Assembly: GCF_900142875.1 (NCBI RefSeq)
Contig: NZ_FRCK01000012.1
Coordinates: 1 to 64,000 of the forward strand
Reading direction: 5' to 3'
From: Paracoccus solventivorans
GTDB taxonomy: Bacteria > Pseudomonadota > Alphaproteobacteria > Rhodobacterales > Rhodobacteraceae
Length of the DNA: 64,000 nt
The notes below the pieces were generated by a model. It saw nothing but the letters and a program-made list of their open reading frames with translations, was not told the origin of the DNA and made no database searches. Every line of letters begins with the position of its first letter. Position 1 is the first letter of the stretch. Shown here piece after piece: positions 1 through 7,251 of this stretch. The position numbers were made by a program, and so were the translations under genes.

Positions 1-93
1 TATGCGCAGTTCGTTGCGCTGAAAATCGCCAGCGCGGCGGCACTTGCGGGCGCTTCCCTCAGCGAACTGCGCATAATCACGCGGTGTGCATAA
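1..93. repeat. Inverted repeat at the edge of an IS66 remnant
   Basis: Bases 1-16 and 60-75 are inverted copies of each other (15 of 16 positions), separated by 43 bp. The hexamer GCATAA occurs at 71-76 and again at 88-93. The IS66 transposase homology to the right stops at about base 93, exactly where this structure begins, so it looks like the terminus of a different element that landed in the IS66 gene. Repeated palindromic ends of this kind are known for elements with tyrosine recombinases (RIT type), but no recombinase gene is visible because the window starts here. Identity is a guess. Confidence 0.4.
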
Positions 94-325
94 TTCCGCC
101 CCAAGGCAACGGTACGCATGCCGCGTTCGGCCGCGTTGTTATCCAACTCAAGGATGCCGTGGTCGAGATAAGGGCGCAGGCGCGCCATGCGGGTCAGCGC
201 GTAACGGATGGCCGCCGCGAGTGGGGATTTGCCCGAGATCGTGGTGAGTTGCATGCCAGCCAGACCTCCGGATCGTCGAAGAGCGGAGCGGCATGGGCGC
301 GTCGCAGTTCCGCGCGACGGTCAGG
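90..325 (-). pseudogene. IS66 TnpC transposase, C-terminal fragment
   Basis: Reading down from about 325, the minus strand gives a segment with FDDPEVWL, then after a one-base frameshift near 255 the segment LTTISGKSPLAAAIRYAL, RLRPYLDHGILELDNNAAER and GMRTVALGR. This is the well conserved C-terminal region of IS66 TnpC (consensus around LDNN-AER). Homology ends at ALGRNY near base 93, where the inverted-repeat structure begins. The N-terminal two thirds, including most of the DDE core, are missing. It cannot encode a working transposase. Confidence 0.7.
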
Positions 326-510
326 CGGCAACCCGCATGTTGGCCGGAACAGGGATCACGACATCAGACCCCGGATCAGCCGTGCCAATACTTAGGATCA
401 TAGCTGCCGCTGATGCGCATCCGGTGCCCACCCGCCAATTCGATCTCAATGCAGTTGTCGGCGACAGGCGTCCTCGCTGGCGCCTTCGCCTCCGCGACGA
501 TCTCCACCGG
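326..510 (-). pseudogene. IS66 tnpA 3' fragment and tnpB start
   Basis: Minus strand from about 510 encodes VEIVAEAKAPARTPVADNC followed by IEIELAGGHRMRISGSYD, the C-terminal part of the IS66 accessory protein TnpA. A one-base deletion near 385 makes it end in KYWHG instead of running on to its normal stop at 358-356; another missing base lies near 510, where FVPVEI would be expected. The tnpB start follows as a GTG at 359 reading VIPVPANMRV, the normal TnpB N-terminus, and stops after two more codons at a deletion junction. Non-functional. Confidence 0.65.
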
Positions 511-788
511 TAGAAGCCCCCAGCACGCCGAAGCGGGAACCGGATGTGGGCATCAATTCTTCTCTGGTTCGCAATCAGGGCTCCTTGGCTATGCCGAAAC
601 CACTCGCTTTTCCTCGCAAGCCGCGCAAGGGGACCGACCTTTCGGAGCATAGTGCAGGTAAAAATGATCGTATTCGCTTGGCCACTCGAGCACGGTCAGG
701 GCCACCCCACCCTTTTTTTTCTGCGCGACCCGTTGTATGTTCCTCTCCAGCAACCTCCTGCGCCACCTCAGTAATTCCACCCCAGCAA
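511..788. other. No recognisable gene between the IS66 remnant and the flagellar fusion
   Basis: This stretch has short open frames only. Two overlapping minus-strand frames of about 63 codons (near 575-780) carry a lysine-rich stretch and the phrase EYDHFYLHYAPKG, which I do not recognise. They break across frames in the same way as the IS66 fragment next door, so they are more likely decayed mobile-element or flagellar-downstream DNA than a gene. Confidence 0.4.
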
Positions 789-1856
789 TCAGTTCACGAT
801 GAACTCCGCATGCAGAGCCCCAGCCGCATGGACGGCCTTGAGGATGTCGATCAGTTCGCGCGGGCGCACGCCCAAGGCGTTCAGGCCTTCGACCACGTCG
901 GACAGGGACGATTCTCCGCTGACCTCGGCAAAGCCGATTCCGGGTTCCTGCGTGATCTCGACATCGCTGCGCGGCGCGTCCACATCGCGGATCTGGAAAT
1001 TGGCGGCCAGCCGGCCGCCAGCGTAGCGGCCCATCTGTGCGGCTGGGATTTCCTCGCCATTAAGGGACAGCAGCCCCAGTGCCGAGGCGCCGACCGCCAT
1101 CCCTGCCGTGACCGGCCCGGCGGCGGTGAAGCCGAAGCGGGCGGGCTCGGTGCCATCCAGCAGCACGCCGCCGTTCGCGGTGAACAGCGCCACGCTCCCG
1201 TTTTCGCGGGGCAGTTCCTTCAACGGCACGATTTCGGCCAGTTGGTCGATCAGCCGCTGGCGTTCGTCCTGCAGGGCATTCGCGTCGCCGCCGGCAGTCA
1301 TCTGCATGGCGATCTGCCGGTTCAGTTCGGCCACCTGCTCGAGCCCTGAATTGAGCGTCGCCACATCCTGCGCGATGGCCTGGTCGGCGGTGGTGCGGGC
1401 CTGCTGGATACTGTTGCCGATCGACTGATAGGCGCCGGCCAGTGCGCTGGCGGCGGACAGGGCGCGCGCCAGCCCGGATTCATTCTCGGGGCGCGCCGAG
1501 GCCGAAACCAGCGCCGCCTCGAAGTCGGCAAGCAGCGTGGTCAGGGCGCCGGGCTGGCCGGGCACGCCCAGCGCATCGGCCATGGATTTGTGAAAATCGG
1601 CCAGGGTGCCAGCGCGGGCCGCGTCGGCCGAGGCCAGCCGCCCCTGCGCCAGCACCGAGTTGCGCACCACCCTTGCCACGCCGTCGACCTGCACCCCGCC
1701 GCCGCCGGCGAGATAGGAGCGCGCCGACTGCTGCAGCTCGCGCCGCACATAGCCGGGGGTCAGGGCGTTGGCGAGGTTCGAGGCGACGACCTCGGTCCCG
1801 CGCGAGGCGGCGACGATCCCCGAGACCGCGTTCGAGATGGCATTGGAAAGGCTCAT
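789..1856 (-). CDS. flgK: FlgK N-terminus fused in frame to FlgI C-terminus
   Basis: Residues 1 to about 292 are hook-associated protein FlgK (hook-filament junction): an N-terminus reading MSLSNAISNAVSGIVAASRG, with SNLANALTPGYVRRE and coiled helices after it. From about residue 293 the sequence switches to the end of FlgI, the P-ring protein of the basal body: PRSDVEITQEPGIGF, SLSDVVEGLNALGVRPREL and AGALHAEFIVN. FlgK in this group is much longer, and flgL would normally lie between flgK and flgI. The simplest reading is an in-frame deletion removing the 3' part of flgK, all of flgL and most of flgI, with the junction near base 975. The product cannot cap the hook or build a P-ring. It begins 34 bp after flgE and sits beside IS66 debris. 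Confidence 0.8.
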   Translation of the reverse strand: MSLSNAISNAVSGIVAASRGTEVVASNLANALTPGYVRRELQQSARSYLAGGGGVQVDGVARVVRNSVLAQGRLASADAARAGTLADFHKSMADALGVPGQPGALTTLLADFEAALVSASARPENESGLARALSAASALAGAYQSIGNSIQQARTTADQAIAQDVATLNSGLEQVAELNRQIAMQMTAGGDANALQDERQRLIDQLAEIVPLKELPRENGSVALFTANGGVLLDGTEPARFGFTAAGPVTAGMAVGASALGLLSLNGEEIPAAQMGRYAGGRLAANFQIRDVDAPRSDVEITQEPGIGFAEVSGESSLSDVVEGLNALGVRPRELIDILKAVHAAGALHAEFIVN

Positions 1857-1890
1857 GTCCGGCGTGTCCGCGGCCGCGCCGCGGCCCTCC

Positions 1891-3219
1891 TCAGCGCTTG
1901 ATGTTGGTGGTTTCCTGAAGCATCTCGTCCACGGTCTGGATGACCTTGGCGTTCGACGAATAAGCGCGCTGGGTCTGGATCAGGTCCGTCAGCTCATGCG
2001 CGACATCGGTGGTCGAGTTCTCGCGGGCATAGCCGACCACGGCGCCCGTCGGCCCGTCGCCCGCGTCCCACAGGTAGAACGACCCCGATTCCGCCGAGAC
2101 CTGATAGGTCTGGCTGTCCCGGGCGATCAGCCCGTTCAGATTGGGCACGTCCACCAGCGGGATCTGGGCGATGGTGCGGGTGAAGCCGGTATCATAGGTC
2201 ACCCGCAGCATCCCGTGTTCGTCGATCTCGACCGTCGAGAAATTGCCGACGGGCGAGCCGTTCCGGGCGATGTTGGTCGGGGCGAAGCCGGACTCGAGCT
2301 GGGTCAGCCCGTTGGGGTCGCCCAGCCGGCCGATGGTGACGGCGATGGGGCCGCCCTGCACGGCCAGCGCCAGTTCCCCGGTGGCGGCGTCGTAGGCACC
2401 GCCCGACAGCACCGTCACCGATCGCAGCGTGCCGCCGAAGGCCTGGCCGTCGTCGAACACCAGCTCGTAGCTGCCGACCAGGTTCGAGGCCGGGTCCATG
2501 GCGGAATCGCGGATCTCCATCCGCCAGCTGTTGCTGGGCAGCGCCCCGGTCGAAGCCACGGGCGTGAAGGTGACCTGCAGGCTTTCCGGCGCCCCGAGAT
2601 TGCCGAAATACTCGACCGCCGTCACCTCGGGCAGGCCGGCCGCGCCGGGCCGCGTGGCGCCGGCGGGCAGGTTGATGCCCAGCTGGATCCGCGTCGTCGG
2701 GTCGCCCGAGGTCTGGTGATGGCTGAGCACCACCGGCTGCAGCCCGGCCACGCTATCGCGGGCGTTCAGCGGGATGGTCCCGTCCGCCAACGCCGGCCAG
2801 CCCAGCAGCACCAAGCCCGATTCGGTCTTGAGCACCCCGTTGTCGTCCGGGCGGAAGGACCCGGTCGGGGTCATCATCATCGGCTGGCTGCCCAGCCCCC
2901 CGCCCAGCCCGCCGTCCAGATAGACCGAAGGGATCATCGGCAGCATCCCCCGCCCCGAGACCGCGATGTCCAGCGAATGGGACGAGGGCACCAGCCCGCC
3001 CTTTTGGTCCACCAGCCTTGTGGTCACGGTCCTGACCCCGCCCGAGGCATAAACCCCGGTTCCCCGCGCCTGGTTGATCACCATGCTTTCGAAATCGGTG
3101 TTCAGCCGCTTGTAGCCATGGGTCCCCGAGTTCGCGATATTGTCCGAAATGCTGGCCAGCCGCGCAGCGTTGGCGGCAAGGCCGGACACGCCGGCATGAA
3201 GGGACGAGGAAATCGTCAT
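1891..3219 (-). CDS. flgE: Flagellar hook protein FlgE
   Basis: This protein forms the hook, the flexible joint between basal body and filament. The 442-residue product begins MTISSSLHAGVSGLAANAAR with the DNIANS motif shared by rod and hook proteins, and ends with the conserved C-terminal helix (LIQTQRAYSSNAKVIQTVDE). I chose the ATG at 3219 over an in-frame GTG at 3228 because family members start MTISSS and an AGGG lies 8 bases upstream. It is intact in length. It lies between motB and the flgK-flgI fusion on the same strand. An intact hook gene beside a broken flgK suggests recent loss of the flagellum. Confidence 0.9.
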   Translation of the reverse strand: MTISSSLHAGVSGLAANAARLASISDNIANSGTHGYKRLNTDFESMVINQARGTGVYASGGVRTVTTRLVDQKGGLVPSSHSLDIAVSGRGMLPMIPSVYLDGGLGGGLGSQPMMMTPTGSFRPDDNGVLKTESGLVLLGWPALADGTIPLNARDSVAGLQPVVLSHHQTSGDPTTRIQLGINLPAGATRPGAAGLPEVTAVEYFGNLGAPESLQVTFTPVASTGALPSNSWRMEIRDSAMDPASNLVGSYELVFDDGQAFGGTLRSVTVLSGGAYDAATGELALAVQGGPIAVTIGRLGDPNGLTQLESGFAPTNIARNGSPVGNFSTVEIDEHGMLRVTYDTGFTRTIAQIPLVDVPNLNGLIARDSQTYQVSAESGSFYLWDAGDGPTGAVVGYARENSTTDVAHELTDLIQTQRAYSSNAKVIQTVDEMLQETTNIKR

Positions 3220-3303
3220 TCGGGTCACCCTGGTTGAATCACATTGACTGCAAGATGCGCGACAGAGCTTAATTTCCCGCTAACGGCGCTGCCCTGTCCT
3301 GCA

Positions 3304-4071
3304 TTATCTAAGTAAAATCACCTCGATCCGGTTATTCCCCGGGTCCATCGCATTGGAATTGCGCGGCTTCTTGTCGCCGAAGGCGGTCACGCGCTGGATG
3401 CGGCGGTCGTCCAGCCGCCCATCGACCAGCAGGCGGCGGACGGCGTGGGCGCGCTGGTCCGACAGCGGCCAGGTCGGATTTTCCACCAGCATTTCCGGGA
3501 AACCCCGGACATGCCCGGCAATCGCCAGCTGGTTTTTCGTGCGCCCCAGCACGGTGGCGAGAATCGCGGTCAATTCGCGTAGCGCTGGCGTGGGCTCGGC
3601 CGATTCGCCATGAAACAGCGCCTCGTCCACGATGTCGCCCAACTCGATCACCAGACCCTCGTCGGTAATGCGGGTGACGACGTGGCGCAGCAGGTTCACC
3701 CGCTGCATCGATTCGGCGCCGGTGCCGGTCAGGGCGTTCTGGATCGCCTGCTCGATCTCGCGCATCTGCCGGTCGGCCGAGGGGGTGTAGACCGCGGCCT
3801 GATCCGCGGGGGGATCGTCCGATTCGCCGCCGTCCATGCCCATCGCGGCCGAGGCGGGCGCATGGACGATGGTCGGGTCGAAATACTCCGCCAACCCCTG
3901 GCGCTGCTTTTCCGTGGTCGCGTTCAGCAGCCACATCAGCAGGAAAAACGCCATCATCGCGGTCACGAAATCCGCGTAGGCGACCTTCCACGCGCCGCCG
4001 TGGTGCGATTCCTCGGCCACCGCAGCGCAGCGCCGGATGATGATCGGCAGAGCATTTCGTTTCGACGCCAT
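3304..4071 (-). CDS. motB: Flagellar motor stator protein MotB
   Basis: MotB anchors the stator to peptidoglycan and, with MotA, carries the ion flow that drives rotation. The 255-residue protein has the N-terminal HHGGAWKVAYADFVTAMM motif containing the essential aspartate (Asp34 in this protein), a single membrane helix (FFLLMWLL) and a C-terminal OmpA-like peptidoglycan-binding domain (about 150-255, LSDQRAHAVRRLL to NNRIEVILLR). The sequence looks intact. motA is not in the window. The gene is followed 84 bp later by flgE, so a motor gene survives although the filament-side genes are broken. Confidence 0.88.
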   Translation of the reverse strand: MASKRNALPIIIRRCAAVAEESHHGGAWKVAYADFVTAMMAFFLLMWLLNATTEKQRQGLAEYFDPTIVHAPASAAMGMDGGESDDPPADQAAVYTPSADRQMREIEQAIQNALTGTGAESMQRVNLLRHVVTRITDEGLVIELGDIVDEALFHGESAEPTPALRELTAILATVLGRTKNQLAIAGHVRGFPEMLVENPTWPLSDQRAHAVRRLLVDGRLDDRRIQRVTAFGDKKPRNSNAMDPGNNRIEVILLR

Positions 4072-4137
4072 CTGCGCACCCCCGGATTACCCAAGGGCCA
4101 GCCATAGCAGACGCGGTGTTGCCGGCAGGTTAACCGT

Positions 4138-5727
4138 TCAAATGCCGCGCATTTCCTCGCGCATCATCACCGCGGCCTTTTCCGCGATCATGATGGTGGG
4201 GGCGTTGGTGTTGCCGGATGTGATCACAGGCATGACCGAGGCATCGACCACGCGCAGCCCCTGCACCCCGCGCACCCGCAGCCGCGGGTCCACGACGGCG
4301 CCGTCGTCGGCCCCCATCCGCGCCGTGCCCACCGGGTGGAAGATGGTCGAGCCCACCAGCCCGGCGGCGTCGGCCAGTTCCTCGTCGCTCTGGAACGAGG
4401 GGCCGGGCTTCATTTCCTCGGGGCGATAGCGGGACATCGGCTCGGCCGCCATGATCCGGCGGGTCAGGCGGATCGCGCGCGCCGCGGCCAGGCGGTCGCC
4501 GGGGGTGGAGAGGTAGTTCGGCGCGATCTCGGGCGCGCGCATCGGGTCGGCCGAGGTGATGCGCACATGGCCGCGGCTTTCCGGGCGCAGGTGGCAGACG
4601 CTGGCGGTAATCGCGGGGAAATCATGCAGCGGCTGGCCGAACGCCTCGAGGCTCAGCGGCTGCACGTGCCATTCCAGGTCCGGCGTCGCGACATCGGGGC
4701 TTGACCGCGCGAACGCCCCCAGCTGGCTGGGCGCCATGCTCATCGGGCCGGTGCGGCGCAGCAGATATTCGGCGCCGATCATCCCCCGCCCCCACCAGCG
4801 CCGGGCCATCTGGTTGAGCGTCCGCGCGCCCGAGACCTTCCAGGCGCAGCGCAGTTGCAGGTGGTCCTGCAGGTTCTCGCCCACCGGGGCGTCGCGGCGC
4901 ACCGCGATGCCCATGTCCTGCAACAACGCCCCCGGGCCGATGCCCGAGAGCTGCAGGATCTGCGGGGTGTTGATGGCGCCGGCCGACAGCACCACCTGGC
5001 CCGCGTGCACCACCTCGACCGCGCCGTCGGCGAACAGCTCGAGCCCGACCGCGCGGTCGCCCTCGAACAGGACGCGGCGGACGTGGCGGCCGGTCAGCAC
5101 GGTCAGGTTCGGCCGCTTCATCGCCGGGCGCAGAAAGGCGCGGGCGGCCGAGACCCGCCAGCCGCTCCGCTGGCTGACCTTGAAATAGCCCACGCCCTCG
5201 TTGTCGCCGGTGTTGAAATCGTCGCTGGCGGGGATGCCCACCGCCTGCGCCGCCCGCGCCCAGTCGTCGAGGATGTCCCAGCGCAGCCGCTGCCGCTCGA
5301 TCCGCCAGGGGCCGCCGGCGCCGTGATGTTCCGAGGGACCTGCGAAATAATCCTCGGACTTCAGGAACAGCGGCTGCACGTCGTCCCAGCCCCAGCCGGT
5401 GCAGCCCAGCTGCCGCCAGTGGTCGTAATCGGCGGCCTGCCCGCGCAGATACAGCATCCCGTTAATGGAGCTGCACCCGCCCAGCACCTTGCCGCGCGGA
5501 TACAGCAGCTGCCGGCCGTGCAGCCCGGGGTCGGGCGCGGTCTTGTACATCCAGTCGGTGCGCGGGTTGCCGATGCAATAAAGATAGCCGATCGGCACGT
5601 GAATCCACGGATAGCGGTCGCTTTCCCCGGCCTCGATCAGCAGGACGCGCAGGCGCGGATCCTCGGACAGCCGCGCGGCCAGGACGCAACCGGCGCTGCC
5701 CGCCCCCGCAATGACCACATCGTGCAT
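4138..5727 (-). CDS. GMC-family FAD oxidoreductase (choline dehydrogenase-like)
   Basis: This is a flavin-dependent alcohol dehydrogenase/oxidase of the glucose-methanol-choline family. The start MHDVVIAGAGSAGCVLAARL is the FAD-binding Rossmann motif, followed by the family signature GGCSSINGMLYLRGQ (about 80-95). The C-terminus has the conserved HPVGTARMG with the catalytic histidine, and SGNTNAPTIMIAEKAA. The length, about 529 residues, is usual. The frame stays open far upstream, but the Rossmann motif fixes the start at 5727. It stands alone on the minus strand with motB downstream and pqiA divergent. The substrate cannot be read from sequence: choline, polyethylene glycol and long-chain alcohols are all oxidised by this family. 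Confidence 0.85.
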   Translation of the reverse strand: MHDVVIAGAGSAGCVLAARLSEDPRLRVLLIEAGESDRYPWIHVPIGYLYCIGNPRTDWMYKTAPDPGLHGRQLLYPRGKVLGGCSSINGMLYLRGQAADYDHWRQLGCTGWGWDDVQPLFLKSEDYFAGPSEHHGAGGPWRIERQRLRWDILDDWARAAQAVGIPASDDFNTGDNEGVGYFKVSQRSGWRVSAARAFLRPAMKRPNLTVLTGRHVRRVLFEGDRAVGLELFADGAVEVVHAGQVVLSAGAINTPQILQLSGIGPGALLQDMGIAVRRDAPVGENLQDHLQLRCAWKVSGARTLNQMARRWWGRGMIGAEYLLRRTGPMSMAPSQLGAFARSSPDVATPDLEWHVQPLSLEAFGQPLHDFPAITASVCHLRPESRGHVRITSADPMRAPEIAPNYLSTPGDRLAAARAIRLTRRIMAAEPMSRYRPEEMKPGPSFQSDEELADAAGLVGSTIFHPVGTARMGADDGAVVDPRLRVRGVQGLRVVDASVMPVITSGNTNAPTIMIAEKAAVMMREEMRGI

Positions 5728-5860
5728 TCGGCCTGTTCCCCTTGCCTCGTCCCATCGCCGCAACGCTAGCAAAGGCCGCGCCGGACGCAACGGCAGGATC
5801 GCCGCAGCCGGCCCGGAGCGCTTGCTTGCGCGGTGCCCGGATCGGGCTAGAGTGTTTCCC

Positions 5861-6586
5861 ATGATCGAGGCGGGACAGTTCGACCTGGAAACCGGCGCGG
5901 GGCTGATGGCCTGTCCGCGCTGCGACGCGCTGCATGTCGAGGACGAGCTGGCCGAGGGCGAGACCGCGCGCTGCATCCGCTGCGGCAAGGTGCTGGGGCG
6001 GCCGCGGGCGGGCGCCTTCACCCAGATCGTGGCGCTGTCGGTCACCTCGCTGGTGCTGATGGTGGCGGCGATCTTTTTCCCGTTCCTGGAAATCTCGCGC
6101 ATGGGGTTCGGCAACGCCACCTCGCTGTTCGGGGTGGCGCTGGCGTTTTCCCATGGCTGGCTGATGCCGCTGACGGTGGCGATGCTGGGGTTCATCGTCG
6201 GGCTGCCGGCGCTGCGGGCCTTGCTGCTGGTCTATGTGCTGTGGCCGATGCGCGGCGACGGCCCGCCCGCGCGCCACGCGGGTGAGGCGTTCCGCCTGTC
6301 GGAACTGCTACGGCCGTGGTCGATGGCCGAGATCTTCGTGATCGGCACCTCGGTCGCGCTGGTCAAGGTGGCGGGGCTGGCGACCGTCAGCCTTGGCCCG
6401 GCATTCTGGGCGTTCTGCGGGCTGATCGTGGTCGGCGCCGCCAGCAACGTGTTCACCTGCTCGACGACGATCTGGGACACGCTCGAGGACCGCGGCGCCT
6501 TCACCGACGGGCGCGAAGTCGTCGCTGACCCGCAGGCCGTCGCGCAAACCCGCCACCGCCCCGCCCCGGACGGGCGCGCCGGATGA
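5861..6586 (+). CDS. pqiA: PqiA-type membrane protein, first half
   Basis: PqiA/LetA proteins are inner-membrane partners of MCE proteins in lipid transport between the membranes. This 241-residue protein corresponds to one half of E. coli PqiA: a zinc-ribbon-like pair of CxxC motifs (CPRCDAL and CIRCGK, residues about 14-40) and then four predicted membrane helices (about 50-75, 90-115, 150-170, 180-205). In E. coli both halves are one polypeptide; here the second half is the next gene, overlapping by ATGA at 6583-6586. The start at 5861 gives the zinc ribbon near the N-terminus as expected. Confidence 0.85.
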   Translation: MIEAGQFDLETGAGLMACPRCDALHVEDELAEGETARCIRCGKVLGRPRAGAFTQIVALSVTSLVLMVAAIFFPFLEISRMGFGNATSLFGVALAFSHGWLMPLTVAMLGFIVGLPALRALLLVYVLWPMRGDGPPARHAGEAFRLSELLRPWSMAEIFVIGTSVALVKVAGLATVSLGPAFWAFCGLIVVGAASNVFTCSTTIWDTLEDRGAFTDGREVVADPQAVAQTRHRPAPDGRAG

Positions 6587-7251
6587 GCGCCCCCAAGCCG
6601 GACGAGCCCCCGGTCCTGACCGCCCACCGCGCCGGGCTGGTCGGCTGCCGCGGCTGCGGGCGGGTCTGGCCCGCGGGGACCGAGTTCTGCGGCCGCTGCG
6701 GGGCGCATGTCTACCAGCCCGACCGGCACAGCCTGCAGGCGGTCTGGGCATGGTGGCTGGCGGGGCTGATCTTCTACATCCCGGCCAACCTGCTGCCGAT
6801 GCTGAAGACGCAGACCCTGGGCGGGCTGGCCGGCAACAGCGAAGCCACCATCTTCGGCGGGGTGATCGAGCTGTTGCACTACGGCAACTATGGGGTGGCG
6901 GCGATCATCTTCGTCGCCTCGATCATCGTGCCGATCGGCAAGTTCCTGGTCATCGCCTGGCTGGCCACCGTCGCCGGGCGCCCCGCCAGCGTCGAGGCCG
7001 CGCACACGCGGCTGCGCGCGCTCGAGGCGGTCGAATACATCGGCCGCTGGTCGATGATCGACGTGTTCGTGGTGGCGATCCTGTCGGCGCTGGTGCAGCT
7101 GGGCTTCGTCGCCACCATCCACCCCGGCCCGGCGGCGGCCAGTTTCGCGCTGTCGGTTGCCTTCACGATGCTTTCGGCACAAAGTTTCGATCCGCGGCTG
7201 ATCTGGCGCGGACTGCCGCTTCGGACCCGCAGGGACAGGACCGCCGAATGA
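6583..7251 (+). CDS. pqiA: PqiA-type membrane protein, second half
   Basis: The 222-residue protein has another CxxC pair (CRGCGRVW, CGRCG, residues about 22-45), then membrane helices with the PqiA signature FYIPANLLPML (about 60-75) and a conserved IGRWSMIDVFVVAILSALVQ segment (about 150-170). It starts inside the stop of the preceding PqiA half and its own stop overlaps the pqiB start (ATGA at 7248), so the four pqi genes are probably translationally coupled. The pair together should equal one full PqiA. Confidence 0.85.
   Translation: MSAPKPDEPPVLTAHRAGLVGCRGCGRVWPAGTEFCGRCGAHVYQPDRHSLQAVWAWWLAGLIFYIPANLLPMLKTQTLGGLAGNSEATIFGGVIELLHYGNYGVAAIIFVASIIVPIGKFLVIAWLATVAGRPASVEAAHTRLRALEAVEYIGRWSMIDVFVVAILSALVQLGFVATIHPGPAAASFALSVAFTMLSAQSFDPRLIWRGLPLRTRRDRTAE

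Larger units (their letters stand above)
90..510 (-). mobile_element. IS66-family insertion sequence, degraded remnant
   Basis: Three collapsed IS66 reading frames lie in the usual order on the minus strand: the 3' part of tnpA (510 to 356), the first codons of tnpB (GTG at 359), and the last part of the tnpC transposase (about 325 to 90). The tnpA/tnpB junction still has the GTGA overlap typical of the family. Most of tnpB and most of tnpC are deleted, and at least three single-base frameshifts are visible. No terminal inverted repeats of the IS were found. The element is dead. Confidence 0.75.

Noticed and set aside
575-780. Short minus-strand frames of 63 codons beside the IS66 remnant
   Set aside because: They overlap in two frames, lack a ribosome site and match nothing I know; decayed DNA is more likely.
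1405-1663. Placeholder check: reading the PKS DH-like region as a fungal product-template domain
   Set aside because: These are residue numbers of the protein encoded at 51169-57585. The HxxxGxxxxP motif and the hotdog-style second half fit a dehydratase, and product-template domains belong to non-reducing PKSs without a KR.
3249-3264. Sigma-54-like sequence upstream of flgE
   Set aside because: The -12 part (TTGC) and spacing fit, and flagellar genes in this group often use RpoN, but the essential GG of the -24 element is missing.
4138-6195. An extended N-terminus for the GMC oxidoreductase (start 6195)
   Set aside because: The extra 156 residues lie antisense to pqiA and precede the FAD motif, which should be at the N-terminus.
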